Below are positions 42,601-57,000 of a DNA stretch of 64,000 nt, piece after piece (within the stretch, counting starts at the first letter, position 1; each line of letters begins with the position of its first letter). The DNA is from Puffinus mauretanicus (Eukaryota > Chordata > Aves > Procellariiformes > Procellariidae): NCBI GenBank assembly GCA_023333565.1, contig JAJKFH010000425.1:930001-994000 (forward strand), read 5' to 3'. The notes beneath the pieces were generated by a model, which worked only from the letters and a program-made list of their open reading frames with translations, made no database searches and was not told the DNA's origin. The position numbers and the translations under genes were made by a program.

Positions 42601-45600
42601 GTGGGGTGGGTGGTTTTAAATAGAATTATTTACATATTCAAGTATTCAGATTAAAATATGTTGGGATGGACAATTTCGGAAATTCAAATTCAGCCAGAGG
42701 CTGGTGCTATTCCAGAGCTCGCTCATGTGATGCAGATTTCACAGCTAGTGCTCTGCGATATAGAAAGGAGGTCCTCTAAGGCATCAAGACTTCAACATCA
42801 GATTTGGAAATAAAAAGAAATGCAAATATAGGATTGTTTAAACTAAAAAAAAAAGCAACTTTATATTGCCAATTAATAAAACAAAACTGTAGAGATATGC
42901 AAGATGGAAGTTAATCCTACAGTGAAAAGATTATTGCAGCTTTGGGTTTTTCACAAATAATCACTACCTCCTTTGGAGGAACTCCCAATGTATTTCCCCA
43001 AGGCAACCTAGGAGACCTGACAACTATATGGTAGAGTAAAGATACCAAAGTAGGAAAAAAAGAGGAAGGATGAGACTGTGTGAAAATATAATTAAATGAT
43101 TAAGAGCAGATCCTCTTCTTCTATAGTGGCAAAATTCCCAATAAAGCTTTTAGAACTGCATTTTTTTCCAGTTTGTTCCTTTTTGTTCAAAAGTGTTTGT
43201 TCATTAAGTCACAGACTTACAGCACTCGTTCTGCACCATACTAACAGAAAGCAAGAAATTATGACATATTTTTATTTATAAGAAGTTATGTAATGGTCTC
43301 TACTGTGGACGTTCACATCCTGGAATGTAATATTAAATTAACATGAACAATCAAAAAGCAATCAACTGGATTATTCCTTAGTTTACGCAAAGGTTTTTTT
43401 TTTTATCCTGCACATCAGTGCAGGATGTCTTAGTCTCTACTTTTTAAAGTAATACAGTTTCATTCATTTCTCTTTACTGTACTCTCTTTCATGCATATCC
43501 TAAAAATACTCCCAACACAGTGTAAACAGAAATCTTAATTTATAAACCATTATTTATTTCCAGTACTTATATAAAACAAAGATGTTCTTTTGTAAACTGC
43601 AGAGTCCTTTATCAGGATGAATGACAGCAGATTTGAAAAGAGCGGAACCTATCTTTGTTTGCCTGTCCGTAGCTGAAGTAATGGCAGAGAGCACTAAACC
43701 AACGTCTCTTAAGAGACCAAATAAATTTTCTTTCAGGATTAATGGTCCACTGCTAGTGTGAAGAAGATTAAAACTAGAAGCAAAGAGACAAGAGAGTCCA
43801 GGGTAGCCCCACAGTTCATTTCTATGGAACTTGTTAGTGAGCAGTGCCAAAAAGTCAAGCATTTGGGTAAACGGTTCAACGTGAAATTACTTACTGAATG
43901 CTGTCAGACGTTATGGTCAAATACATCTGCTGCACAGTTAGGCAGTAGATAGAGTGATTTAGCACTGCATACAAATCATCGGGATTCTGTGTGTTAGTAC
44001 CAACTGAAAGGCTGGCAGGCATAAGATTGCCAGTCACCAAGTATCACTTCTTCATTTACATCACATTGGTATTCAGACAGTGGCAAGCAACCCCAAAAGT
44101 GAATTCATTGCTGCGAGAAAGTCAATATTTTACAATAACTGTAGGAATTCTGAAGCAGTAATTTAAAAGACTACTTTGTGCAAACCGTTTACTACTTTAT
44201 ACACATGTATATTGCTATTCATTGCCATGGATACCTACAACCAGAGTAATCCTGTAAAGCTTCTTAATTTTAAACACTTGGTCTTTTACAAAGTAAACTG
44301 CCAGTGTTTAGTTTAGTTAGTAAAACTGAGTTATTAGAGACCTCCTTGACTTTCCTAGAACAATTATTTACTGTACATGGTTCATTTGTCTCTCTCTTTT
44401 TAATTTTCTTGAAACAACATTTCATTAGGATTTTTCGCCCTGAAATGTGCCATCAAGCAGTCAAATCAAACCATCCTATTTTCATTGGAAATATGAGTCA
44501 TGCAAAGAACTGCCCTTCTGAAAAATATGAGCAAGTTGAGCCAACAGAATGAAAAGGAAGGAATGCTCAGATTTTTTTCCAGTTGATTTGTAATACATGA
44601 AACACCAACTGAACTTAAAATTTCAGTATCCTTTCAGTACTTTCTAATTATCAAAACAGAGAAACTTTCTACTGAGCACAAACACATAAATTATATAAAA
44701 TACTCCCTTTATCATCAGTGTTTTTCTTTGGAAGTACAGAATTCCCTAGACTTGGCAAATATGTGGCTGATACTTGGGATTCCTGTAATTCAAACATTAC
44801 CAGATAACACAACTATGACACTTTACCTACATTGAGTTCTCATTATTTATGTAATTTGTCTCTCATACTACAGATGGACTGAGTCTTCTACCTGTCCTTC
44901 ACATACATATCAATCAGATTTGTTTTTATAAATTGGTGACAGTGTATGGTATTTGGAAAAAAAAATCTTCGTCAAAGCCACAAACCTATCCAGCAAAATT
45001 TGAATGCTATCCCATAGATATATTTCCTACCTGACACTACTTTTTGTCTCCATCTCAAAGTACATTTCAGTAGATATTTCTGCAGCTGCAATATAGAAGC
45101 AGCAAAAGACAGCAATAAGCCTAGTTTTCATTAAAGTTCTGCGATTTGTGAGAGGGTACATTCATTTTGGACAGAGAAGGGAGCATTTCCCAGCAACTAA
45201 TAATGGTAGCTCACAAGTCTGATTATGTCAATGCTGGCTCCTAGAAAAGACCAACCGATATAATTGATCTTGTAACATTTAAAGGCTCTTCACTTCAAGC
45301 GTATTTTATTGCTGCCTGGCTACAATTATGTTGACCAGAAGTGAGGCCAGCACTGGGGTTCAGAACTCAGAGGAAAATCAGTTCAGCATGTAACCACTTC
45401 ACTCCTAATGGCAGAAGTTGCATGGGAAATTAATTTTCAGGATCACATTAAGTCAGACTGCAGAAACTATTGTGGGATTCACTTGGATAAAATTGCTCTA
45501 GCTGCTGGAAAGATGAGTGTCAGTAATGATATTTATTAAACAAAATTAATAACATTTGAAGCCATGGAAACCAGAGGACTAAAATTGGGTAGATGCACTA

Positions 45601-48164
45601 AGTGCAAGAGGGCACCAAGAGCTTTTAAGACAATCAAAGGATTTAAAGTACAAGGGCAGATTAGATAAATTCATAAGCATTTTTATCCACCTTCTATCTC
45701 ATAGAAGATAGCAAAGTAAAATTAACACAGAAAATACCAGAATGTATAATCAAGGAAATAAACCTCCAACCCTGCTGTAGGAGAATATTTCCATCCTTTG
45801 AATATCAGCCTCAGTTAAGGTTCCATTCTTTATATGATTGAAAGACCAATTTATTATCTAGATAGACTGCAATACAGAATGAAAGAAAAAGAATAAGAAA
45901 AAAAAAGGGGTCATGAAAATATCCTGGCTAGAATTAAAATTTGTGAAAAATGCATAGAAGAAATATACAGAGTTAATTCATAAAAGTGTTAACCATCTAA
46001 GCAAAACAAAAGATATTTGACAGAAATCAAATTAGAAAAGATAATGGAATAAAAAAATTTACAAAGGCACGTGGTTTTGAATGAAAGGGGTTTTTCTTTC
46101 ATTTTCCTCTGGAAGACTACTATACTCTAAATCTTCCAAAAATTCACATCACGTTTATCTTTATAACATATTATTAGTTCAATTGATTAGTGGAACTATT
46201 TACACTGTGCAAAGTTAAGCCTTTAAGACTACAAGTGAGATAGAAGTAGATGAAGGAAGAGATACAAATAAGCCCGATAGTTATATTTTCTAAAAGGCCA
46301 ATAAAGACCACTGCTTTTGAAACGCAGCAAAATATTTTTATTTTCAATTCTGCTTAAGAAATTCTTTAATAAAAGAAGAAAAAAATGCTATATAACTATA
46401 GTTACTAAAACAATTCTACAATACATTTCATATCTATCGTACAATGCAAAAGGAATAAATGAAAAAATGCATGCACACCGCTTTTTTTAAAGCAATGGTC
46501 CAGTTGTTCAGCGTATGTTAACTTGGAAATGAGATCTCAGATTTTTTCACAGAGCATTTTGTATTGTTTTATGGGCAATACAGCACTTACTACACTCAAA
46601 CTACTGTATCATTAGTCATATTATCTGTAGGGATAATGGTGACATGTACTTTACTTTAAAAATATGCATTTAAATGCAACTTTATGAATTGATATGATTA
46701 AAGAAAATAAGGAGCTTACAGATTTAAAACAGCAATTAGCCTATTCACATTTCCTCTGTAGCAAAAGAGTGAAAAAGATAATGTTACTTCCAGCAGGATC
46801 ACTGAAAGTTAAAATGCCATTTCCCTATGTTTCATTTGAGGCCATACTACATTATAAGGTGCAAATACAGTCAGAGTTAATCAAGCATACCTAGTATCTA
46901 ATGCAGCTGACAGCTCTCTAAGATAATAGAAGTGGTTCATTTTACCCATTAGTGGGAACATCGTAATGGTGAAAATGTCCTTTAATATTCAACTTCCATA
47001 AATAGGCCATCTGTTTTCCATTAGATCAATATGAATAAGTACTGAAATAAAGCCAGACTCTTTCATTTGTTAACAGGAACATCCTTTACTATCCTTAGAA
47101 TTGGTTAGTTATTCACTTTTAAAAACTCAGAGCCACATTTATGTGGCATATTGCTTTTCCTGGAACACCTGTATTGTGCAGCATATCCATATATTACCGC
47201 ACTGTAAACAGCTCTATTCTAAATGGACGCAAAAATTAATGTATATATGTGCATGAAGGTAGGGAAGAGAGCAGCACCTTCAGCTGAGATGTCCAATACT
47301 TGATGGAAAAAAAAAGAAACAAAAAGAAAAAAGGACATTCTGAACGATATGATCACACTTCTCTCAACTTCTTGCCTCCAGGATTTTCTCCGAGCTCCTA
47401 AAAGTCTTTTTATTATTTGGATGGGCAGGAATTGATAAGACATTTCTTTTTTCTTCCATGTCTTTCACAAGATGGCAACATTAAGGTGACACCATTCAGA
47501 AGAGACACCAGTCCCATTCCAGTTCAGATCTTAAGCAGTCAGAGTTGGGTGGGTCTACTTCCACTGTACAGAGATGACTGTGCCTACATGGTGCCACAGA
47601 TTTGCAGTATTATTTCTATTTGGTTCACTCTGAGGAATCTGTAGTATTGTCTCCATGAAGAATGCTCTGAATAAATCTGTTCATATTATCAAGCGTCTCC
47701 CTGCACCCTGAAAACATGGGCAGGTTTAAGGACAATAGCTGTAAAAATCTCTTAATAATATAAAAGACATAATCAACTTTATACTTTGTTCAAGTCTCTA
47801 CCTGAAGTAATTTTTAAAAGCTTTCTATTTTGTTAATTGCTACAGGTGTTCTTTTCAATGTAGTGGTGTTTTTTTGCTTGTATATGTTATATAATTAATT
47901 TATGCTTGGAAAAAAAGAAAATTCTAAGTCAAATTGATACAATACTTTCCACGATTAGTGAGGAACTAATTATATAACGGGTACATGTCACCAACCCTTT
48001 TCATTCTTCTGTGATGGTTCTCATAAAATAAAGCCATTTTCCTAATCAGGTCAGGGTTTTATGATTATTATTTATTTATTTCCTTAATATTATCTCTTTA
48101 AGGAATTCAACAGGTCCACTTAACAATTGTTTTCTGTAAAATCTGGATCCCTGCAAGATAGGTA
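39691..48164. other. Non-coding AT-rich DNA, no gene recognised
   Basis: Contains an 11-bp inverted repeat pair (40723-40733 / 40809-40819) in a patch rich in CATTAC and GTAATG. Open frames such as 43554-43862 (-) and 47417-47644 (+) carry no known motif or convincing exon borders. Confidence 0.4.
40723..40819. repeat. Inverted repeat ATCACATTACA / TGTAATGTGAT
   Basis: Perfect 11-bp arms at 40723-40733 and 40809-40819, 75 bases apart, with further CATTA/TAATG words between them. Possibly a fossil of a small inverted-repeat element. No family is recognised. Confidence 0.6.
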
Positions 48165-48232
48165 GAGAAATATATATATTTCTCATGTACATATATGTGT
48201 GTATACACATGTGTGTATACAGATATATATTT
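48165..48232. repeat. Palindromic AT/TG microsatellite cluster
   Basis: GAGAAATATATATATTTCTC (48165-48184) is a perfect 20-bp palindrome. It is followed by alternating TATATGTGTGTATACACATGTGTGTATAC and ATATATAT sequence. Confidence 0.85.
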
Positions 48233-50989
48233 AAGGCCACAAAGTGTAAGTAACTGTAAAGAGCAGGACTGAAAACAGAAAAGAGGAGATGCAGGTGATA
48301 AGAACCGAAGAAGTAAAAGTAAATGTCTCCTCATTATTAGTGAAGAGATATTCATGAACACGGTCCTTTTTCCCTGAAGGAGGAGAATCCTCATGAAGTA
48401 ATTCAAAAAGTAACTAATTTTGTCATTTGTTGTAGCTACAGCCACCAATATGTCCTCCTTTTCCACTGGCCAAGCTGCAAAGGCTTAATCTGATTCATTT
48501 TGTGGTAACTTTACAGACTGGCATCTGCCTCTGTGACAATGATGCCTGATTATTGTCACTCCCTCCTCTCAAGACTGCAGCTTGCTCAGAGTACTGTAAC
48601 ATGACTATTAAGTGGTTTAGGCAAACTTCATGTTAATGCCTGCATCCTCTGCTCTTACTACGGTTTGTCTGAAGATTATTTGAGATGTGTTAATGTAAAA
48701 GCAAAGCCCATACTGCAGCACTCTGTTAAACCTGTGCTGTGCAGAATGAGGAATAGTTTGTCTTTCCTTCCATCTCCAAAGTAGACAAACTCTGCTTTCT
48801 CTGATTTGCCTCCCCTCCCCACCCTGGCTGCCTTCTTGGACCCTTTTGGATGAGGCAGCCCTTAGATACAGCATGTGGCTTTAAACATTGTCTGACAGGA
48901 AGCAGCTGAAGTCATTATTATACATGCCTTCCAATTTATATTTCAATATGGAACTGATAAACTTCATGGGGCAGCTCTTCAGCTGATGTAAGTCATCATA
49001 GCATCTTTAGCTTTAACGAACCTTTTTAATTTTACAGTAGAGGAGATGGCTTTTCTGCTGTTTACCATATTTAGTACTGCTATTCAGCAACTCAAGTACC
49101 GCTTTTGAAGCTCTGATTGAAATTACTGCTCATTACAGCCTCTGCTATTTTTTTAAATACAATCATCCACATAAAATGCACAAACATTTTATCTCTTCCA
49201 ATATTATTGCATTTTAAGTTTTTTCTCCTGTAAGATTCCATATGAATTGATTCATCTCATTCCACATTCTAGCCTTTTGCTTGGCCAGTTCTCTTAACTG
49301 TTCTCCATATCACAGTGCAATATTCTCCATTTTTTTGAGGAACCTTTGCCTCTTTTTCATTCCTGTCATTTTTAACCTCTGGAAGATCAATTCAGGAATA
49401 TTGAATTATACCCATCTACTTTTAAGATAAAACTGATATTTTCTCTACATTGTTGTCATTCAGTGTGAGAACCGTCTCTGCTAACTTTGCCAACCAAAGT
49501 TTAGATGTCGAGTCTAATTAAGTCATCCAACTGCCCCTGTCACCAATGGAAGGAGATAAGTTGAAAGTTGACATAAATCACCTTTCAGGGCCATCCACCC
49601 CTCTCCATTGATTATACAAGACAAAGAGATCTAGCCAAAGGCACCATTTTAAAAACCAGCAAGGGAATGGAATAAAAGTCTCTACTGTTGCCCAGCAGTG
49701 CACTGGTCAGTGCATTTAATCAGGAGGGTTTTGTTCTCACCTTTCCAAAACCACTCAGCTGAAGTACTCCATTTTGCACTGAAGACATTAATATAAATTG
49801 GAGGATGTGGTACACACTGCCTCATTTAACAGCCCTAATCACTCAATCACTGAGTCATTCTCATTTTTGTTATCCCAGCCTTAGGGAGTACTTAAAAGTG
49901 CCAAGCAAAATGAAAGAACTTGTCCTGAGCAGATTTTGACCCTTATCACTGTGCTCCGTTGGCTCCAGCTGCCTCAAGGAGCCAACTGACAAAAATCTGT
50001 GTCATCTGTCACGACTGCTGCATCCAGTGTGACACAGGAAGAACCCAGTACGACATTTTGCGAATCAAGCATTTTTCTAAACTGAGGCCACATGGCTAAT
50101 TCCCACTTGAAGGACAGGCAAAAGAGTCAATACACTCCAGTCACCACAGTGTAACTGACCACGTGAAGATCATCCATTCCACCAGATTTCTCACTCAAAG
50201 AAAAAAAAGAGCAAGCAGCTCCTCAGGAACTCAAACCCTGAAGTGAGCACTGGTGCCACCTCAGTCCTGTGTCCAGAAGGAAGCTCCCCAAAGCAAAGTC
50301 TTATCCTCGTGGCTGACTGATTCAGATTTTGGGAGTCAAAAGTCCACTGACATACAAGCTTTTAGCTTCATGAGAGTTAGTAACTCTTAATCATTGCGTT
50401 CTACATGGAACAAGAAACACAGTTTGTACAACTTTGGCCAAATTACACTATTTTTATTTTACAGTACATGTCGCAATACATCATACACAGAAGCCAAATT
50501 CCTCTGATTTTTAAACTTTCCTTCTTAGTAAGATTGCCAGCTCTGCATGCAACTAGGCTTACAAACAAAATTAAAGTCAAGTCTCCACAATAAATAACAT
50601 TAAATGCAAATGAATTTTTAAGAAAATTAATTCAGTGGCTGCTTGCAAAGTCGACCCATTGATTAGCAACATAATTTTTCTAATTTTACTTTTTACATGC
50701 TTTTAGATTGCTTTTATCTGCTGCAAAATACTTGTGCCAAAAGAGTGCAGATTTTGATAGACAGTAGAAACTCTATGATACAATAGACATTATGATTTTA
50801 ATAAACTAGTCTTTTTCAAAGCAAACAAAATCACCAAGTTCTTTTTGACAACCAAAAGAATGTCTATGCAAAGAGGAACTTCAGAGCACACCAGCTCGAG
50901 GCCTAGCCTCACTTAATAAAAACTCAGCACCATTACCACAGAATAAGCTCATAACTGTCAATTTAATTCATTTTCTCTCTCTTTTCTAG
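48233..50989. other. Non-coding DNA, partly less AT-rich
   Basis: About 48.5-49.0 kb is more complex than its surroundings, with CAGCTG E-boxes (for example at 48903 and 48980) and few homopolymers. That would suit a conserved non-coding element but cannot be shown from one sequence. No gene seen. Confidence 0.35.
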
Positions 50990-51084
50990 AGCAATATGTT
51001 TATCAAGTAGGAGGAAGAAAGTACAGCTAAATTTGTTAATTCATGGAGAAGGCACAGAGAACGCAGAAGGCCTTGGTAGAAAAG
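50990..51084 (+). other. Candidate internal exon of an unidentified transcript
   Basis: A long pyrimidine tract (TTTTCTCTCTCTTTTCTAG, ending at 50989) precedes 95 bases that end in AAAAG followed by the donor GTAAAG (51085). One frame is open across the whole stretch (…RRKKVQLNLLIHGEGTEN… and GLGRK at the end). Both splice sites fit consensus well. The peptide is not one I recognise. It could be a coding exon, an lncRNA exon or chance. Its phase does not directly join the candidate at 30.9 kb. Confidence 0.3.
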
Positions 51085-54000
51085 GTAAAGCTTTAGAACA
51101 GTTCTTGGCCTAGTTGTTTAATCTGTTACTTAATTTGGGCCATATATAATCTTAAATTTTTATACACTTAATTTAAATAATTTAATGTAATCTATTCTGT
51201 ACTTCTCATATCCTATAAATATAAGTATGGGAAATGCAAAACTGGAAATTGTAATGATACCAGATGCCTCACATTTGTATAACATCTCTCCTTAGATAAC
51301 CAGCATACATTTAATCTCCTATGGCCATAGACACAGCTTTAGGACAAAAAAAAATTTGAAGGTTCAATCTAGTTTTCATGTAATTAAGTAACAAAATCCT
51401 TGTACATATTAAACAGAGCAGAAGCTCCTAATCCTGAAAGGACATTTATCCTACTTACCGTGGGTCCTACTTACCTTGTCATGGTATGATAGGAATTATT
51501 TCTATCCCTTGGGTGAGCTGAATTTGCCATGACAAGATGATAGAATGTTTGTATCAATTACACAACGAACTCCATGCAGTGCATTAAGGGATCAAGGCTT
51601 CAATATTTTAGGGTGTAGGATAGATAGGCATTACTCTTTTTAAACATGCAGCACAAGCATTTCTGGCCTTAAGAATTTTTCATCCAGATGGAAGATAGAA
51701 AGTAAAAACAGCACTGGTGCACTGAGGAACAATGGCTTTGCTCTGCCATAAATTCTAGCTTTAGACAGCAAATTATGAGATGACAGCTCTCCAAATCCCC
51801 AATGCAAAGACTCTTTTTCTACCAAGACACCTTTTAGATACTTCCTAGTCTTGCTTGCATCAAAGACACCTGACAGGTTACTTCTTCAGCTCCCTACAAG
51901 GCAGGACCTCTGTTACTTTCTGCTTTGTCCTCATTCACCTTCGTCCAAGAAATAGCAACACAAGCTCACAATACTTTCTCAAAAAAGAGGAAGGAGGCAA
52001 TTTGTGCCTACAACCTATTTCCTAGCTGGCCTTGCTCTCAGTCTTAAATTACTTAGCTATGCATCTGAAAACTGCTTCAGCAGCATACTGGGCATGTATG
52101 GAACAGTAAGAGGACAGAGACCCTCAAGCTGGTCTTTGACCAACAGACCTTGTTACGACCATTTGTTCACAGATCTCATGAAATACAATACTTTCAATTA
52201 TTTTGTGCCTTCTGTGTCTGAAGAGATTAATTCAGAACAAATATGAAGGAAAGAGTGCCACCTGCTGTGGTACCAGTAATATTCCCTCCAGTACTCAAGT
52301 CAGGGAGAAGTCCAGAAGCTGAATTGCAAACTGGATCAATTGCTCAATAGTTCACAATAATTAGATCACAAAGGAAATTATCACTTGCAAATGTCATTAT
52401 TGTGGAAGTACTTTTTGATTAAGTTAAAAGGGGTTTTTTATTACATTTTCATTGAGATATTAGACATGGTCCTGTTCTCCATCCCATTGTAGCACACATG
52501 TCTTTGTTATGCTACTTCCTTTATTTTGGCAGACACTGAAACTAAACTCTTTCTGATGTGGTACCTATGTAGTGTGGCATACAATATGCATGTCCCTGTG
52601 GTTTGATCCCTCTTTAACTTTTTGCTGTCACAAAGCAATTGTATGTATTTAGAGATTTTGCTTTTACACTAGTTCTGTCTTTTTGACGGAAAATTGATTC
52701 TTCTCATCCTGATACGTGAACCAGAATAAATCTCTTGCCCTATTGCTCAAGAGTTTACAATACCATCAACCACAGCTTTAGGGCATGTCATTAGAGACAG
52801 AGACATTAGGAATAATGATGAGCAGTCTGAAGCAGTTTCTTCATTATAGTATTAAAAAAAAAAACTAGTTTTCTGCTGATAACAAGTTACAGACATCCAT
52901 TGTTTGCTGTTTTTACTGCACGTTGTCCAAAGAAGTAAAAACCCTTTTTGCTCTTTGGAAATAACATTCAGAAATATGTCCTACTGTAAACGGTATCCCA
53001 TCATGCTCATCTTGAGGCAAGATGGAAACTCACATTTATTTCTGCATTCACTTCTTTTGAAGATACTTCAAAGAGCAATACTTAAAAATGGCTGCTTGCA
53101 TAGTGAGTTTTTACCCTAAGTTTACAGAGATAAATGCTGTTCTGACCTCATCACACCATCATCATGACCTATGATCCGTTACTTCACGGATGACATACAG
53201 TGACTTTCGCAGAGTGTGCTGATGGCTTCAGATAACCTGTTGCAGGAGGAGTGTCCACATCACATATCTATAAACTAGATCTATTCTTTTATTGAGCTGC
53301 CTCTAGGAAACTGTTCCAAGACTGAATTCGATTACTGTTGAGCTCTTTTTCTCTGCAAGTAGACACACAAGTTAGGTTATGTAAGACATACATACGTGGT
53401 GCTGCATAGTGATGCACGACCTGGACTACAGTGTGCAAGGCTTCTGGGGCTTTAGCCCACTTAAACTCTCACAGTAAATCTATTTCTGTACAAAAAGAAA
53501 CTTATAAGGATTGCTGCTTCTGACACTGTTATCCTGGAACTGAATGTATGTGAAAGACTTTGTCCTTAATAATATCAAGTGGCGCGTGTCACGATGACAA
53601 GGATTTTATTTATTTTTTAAATGTAAATTTTATGTTGTGAGCCAGAACAATCATCAAGACCTCACTTTCTGAGGCAAAGGAACATTTTCTGTTGCTCCTA
53701 GGTGGATAAAGGTGAAAAAGGTGAAAAAATGAAGTGACAGACTAAACAATACCCACATTAGTACTGTAACTTCTACCAGCTAAAGGCAACAAGAGGGAAG
53801 AAAGGTGTTTTTACTCTTTCAGTGGTCTCTAGATTTTTCTAATTTATACACAGACGATCCAGAGAATACACAATCATCCAGAGAACAACTTCAAAAGATA
53901 AGTTAAACCCCCTCTTTCTACCTATAATGAGCTTTTCTTTGACCAAACCAAATAATTATGATCAATTCTGTAAAACAACTTATATTCCCCCCAATTATAA

Positions 54001-57000
54001 GAAGGTAGGAGTACTTTTCACAAAAGTTAATAATGTGCCTTTTGTAATATATCCTTTCTCAAATCCATCGGCAGTTAAGGTAAATTCTTAGATTTGTGGA
54101 ATGTTTTTAAAAGTATAATATTACAAACTAAATTGATTTAACTAACAAGCTTTATAATTAGTTTATTTTGTAAGTGATAGGATTGCTAGAACTTCATAAA
54201 TTAAAAATTAATTGGTACTAAGGTCTAACATGACATAAACCAAACCTACAAAATTTGGATTGCCTTAGTATTAGTATGTTTGGCCTCAGAGTAATGGGCT
54301 GATTTCAAGAAAATATTATTTTAAATGATTTTGTGTAGTTTTCTATCTAGCCAACAGCGGCCTCCTTAGAAAATACTAACACATAAATAAGCTGGGTTTA
54401 CACCATTTCTCTCTTTTCCCCCCTTTCAAGCACCAAATTTTGGTTTATTTCTCAACATGGATCTATTCTTGATTCTTTCTTCATTCCTTACAGTCCCAAA
54501 CCCACAGGTGATGTCTGTTAATCTCTATTCTTATTGTATACAAAATTATTTAGGGTATCTAAAGCAATCAAGAAAACAGTGTTGATTCACTCAATAGGGG
54601 CAGTTTCAAAGCATTTTCCCTGTTTTTAATCACCAAATAGGGAGGATTCTTTGCTTTAATATTTCTTCCTATGCCTGATTTTATCTACCTTGCATAATTA
54701 TTTGACTGATATACATCAGCCTGTGTTTAGTGACTGAAAAGATCTGCAAGCTAGAAGATACTTTGTGAGATCAATCTGATTCTACACTTTGAAGATTGTT
54801 ATGGGGAATGGGGTAGGAATCCACAAAGCATATCACAAAATCTTTTCTGTAGTTTTTTTCAACCAAGAAACTTTATGAAATGAAATTAGACATGTCTTCA
54901 TAAGGTAAAAAAAAAAAAAAAAAGGAAAAAAAAAGAAAAAAAAAAAAGAAAAAAAAACCCAGTTTATTTGCTTGATGCTACTACATAGGAAAGAGTGAAA
55001 TTCTGCAGACAACCACGGTTCTCATGGCTGTATCCAGTTGAAACCTTACTGACCTCAGAGGAGCTCCACTCCAGGTGTGTAGTTGAAGAATCATAACCAT
55101 TGAATGCAGTTTTGATCCATTTACAGGTGCACACTCAAATTAACCTTCACCACATTTCACCCTAGTAGCTAAAATAGTTTTTGATTTATAAAAATAACTC
55201 AGCCTGGTAAGTTAATGTCATATATTAAGAAGGTTATTATATTACAAGGTAACACTATTTACAAGTATTCTCCCAGATATCAAAGCAATACAAAATACTA
55301 ATCACATTTACTCAACTCTTTTATGTTGTCAGTTATTTTAATGTGTCTACTCCTGAAACCCCTGACTGTAATATCCGGTTCTGTAAATGGACAATGAAGT
55401 TCATTTTCTTCCTGTAAAGACTATCCAAATAGGATTTACATTCCTTTAGAGAACCAGTAAAAACCTTATGAAAATTCCCATATTTTCCTTGACCCCAGAC
55501 ATCTATGGGATTTTAATTTGAGTTATTTATACATTGTTCCATTTTCCTAGTATAACACCAGAAAATGCACATTTAAGTCATACTGCGTATCCATATATAC
55601 AGAATTACAAAGATTCAGAGTTCTGCTGAAGATTTTGTTGCTCAAAATATTTCCTACACAGTTTACTTTTCAAACAGTTTAAGTTTCAGACAACCAAGAA
55701 CTGCACAACTGCATAACTGACACATGAATGATCCCAATGATCATTTTACTTACACAAATCAAGACAGTAAACCAGGTCCCATTTTCATACTTGGGTTCCT
55801 AAAACAATGAGGAACTGCTTTAAACAACATTTATTCAGCAGCATTTCTAAAAATCAGACCTTGTAGCATAAGTCTTCATAAGCATTCATAGTTGAATTTT
55901 GTTAAATTTTGTTTTAATGCTATTAAACATTCTAATTTGAATGTTTTGGCTTACATTTTTCCTTTTCTGACTAAGAATAACCTCTCTGCATAAATGCTAG
56001 TGAAGAAACTCTGAAGCTCTGAAGTTTTAAAAATATAATCTATATGGGTATTTTACAATGACTGTGTCTGTAGAAACACCAACCCACTCTGCTTTGGAAG
56101 TTCATTTAATTTAAAGTTCACTTAATTTAAAAGGATGTTTTGTACAAGTGAATTTCAAGTTTTAAAGACACATGTACCCACTAACTTTGTTGCTTCTAAG
56201 AAGCTAGAAAGGCAGTACTTTCTACCTTCTTCGGATGAAGGCATGCAGCCAAATCACACACAGAGGCATAAAAGAGCCACCTGACTTTACAGATGTGTGA
56301 TTGTGCTCTGTCCCACACATTCACCAGCACAGGATTTACCTCACCTACCTCGAGATATGCATGTGAGCTACATACTGTAGTCTCCCTTTATTGTCAATGA
56401 GAAGAATCAAAGATTCTTTAGGACATGACTAACCTCCTAAAGTAGGCTAGACCTCCTGAAATAGGTCAGATAAACCATGACCTAAAAATGTTTCTTCTCT
56501 CTGGTGGGTGACTGCTTCAGATGTAGATATCTACTGTTTAGGTATCTATATTTGATCAGACTAATCCCACCCGTAACAGCAATTAGTGTTTGACCTTTAG
56601 GTATTGTGCCTTCTGGTGCACTGTGTAATAGCAAAGGACCCTGCTGCAGCTTCCTTTCAATAAGGCAAGACCATTCTTAATTACTGTGGGTGCTAAGTGT
56701 CTTTTCTGAGGAAGAGAATAAGATAGGAGCCAGTGGAGAAGAGAAGCAGAGTGATGCAAAAAGTTTAGAGAGACTGGAGAGGTATGCACCTTATCTGGGC
56801 ATAAAGTTAAACAGCAATAAAAACTAATTTAATCACTTGTCTTAGCTGATGGACATCCTGATGAGACCTTGAAGGCTAAAAGGCAGGGCATGCCCTTTCT
56901 GAACTGATCTGTAAAGCCATTACTGTCTTCTCAGGCAAATATCTCTTACAGGTCTTCTTCAACCGAAACACATGTCAGATGTCACTCAAGCTGGATCCTT

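Noticed and set aside
43554..43862. 102-aa minus-strand open frame
   Set aside because: It looks mildly protein-like, but I could find no domain, conserved motif or convincing exon boundary.
54907..54957. Poly(A) tract as a processed-pseudogene tail
   Set aside because: No recognisable transcript-derived body or flanking duplication accompanies it.
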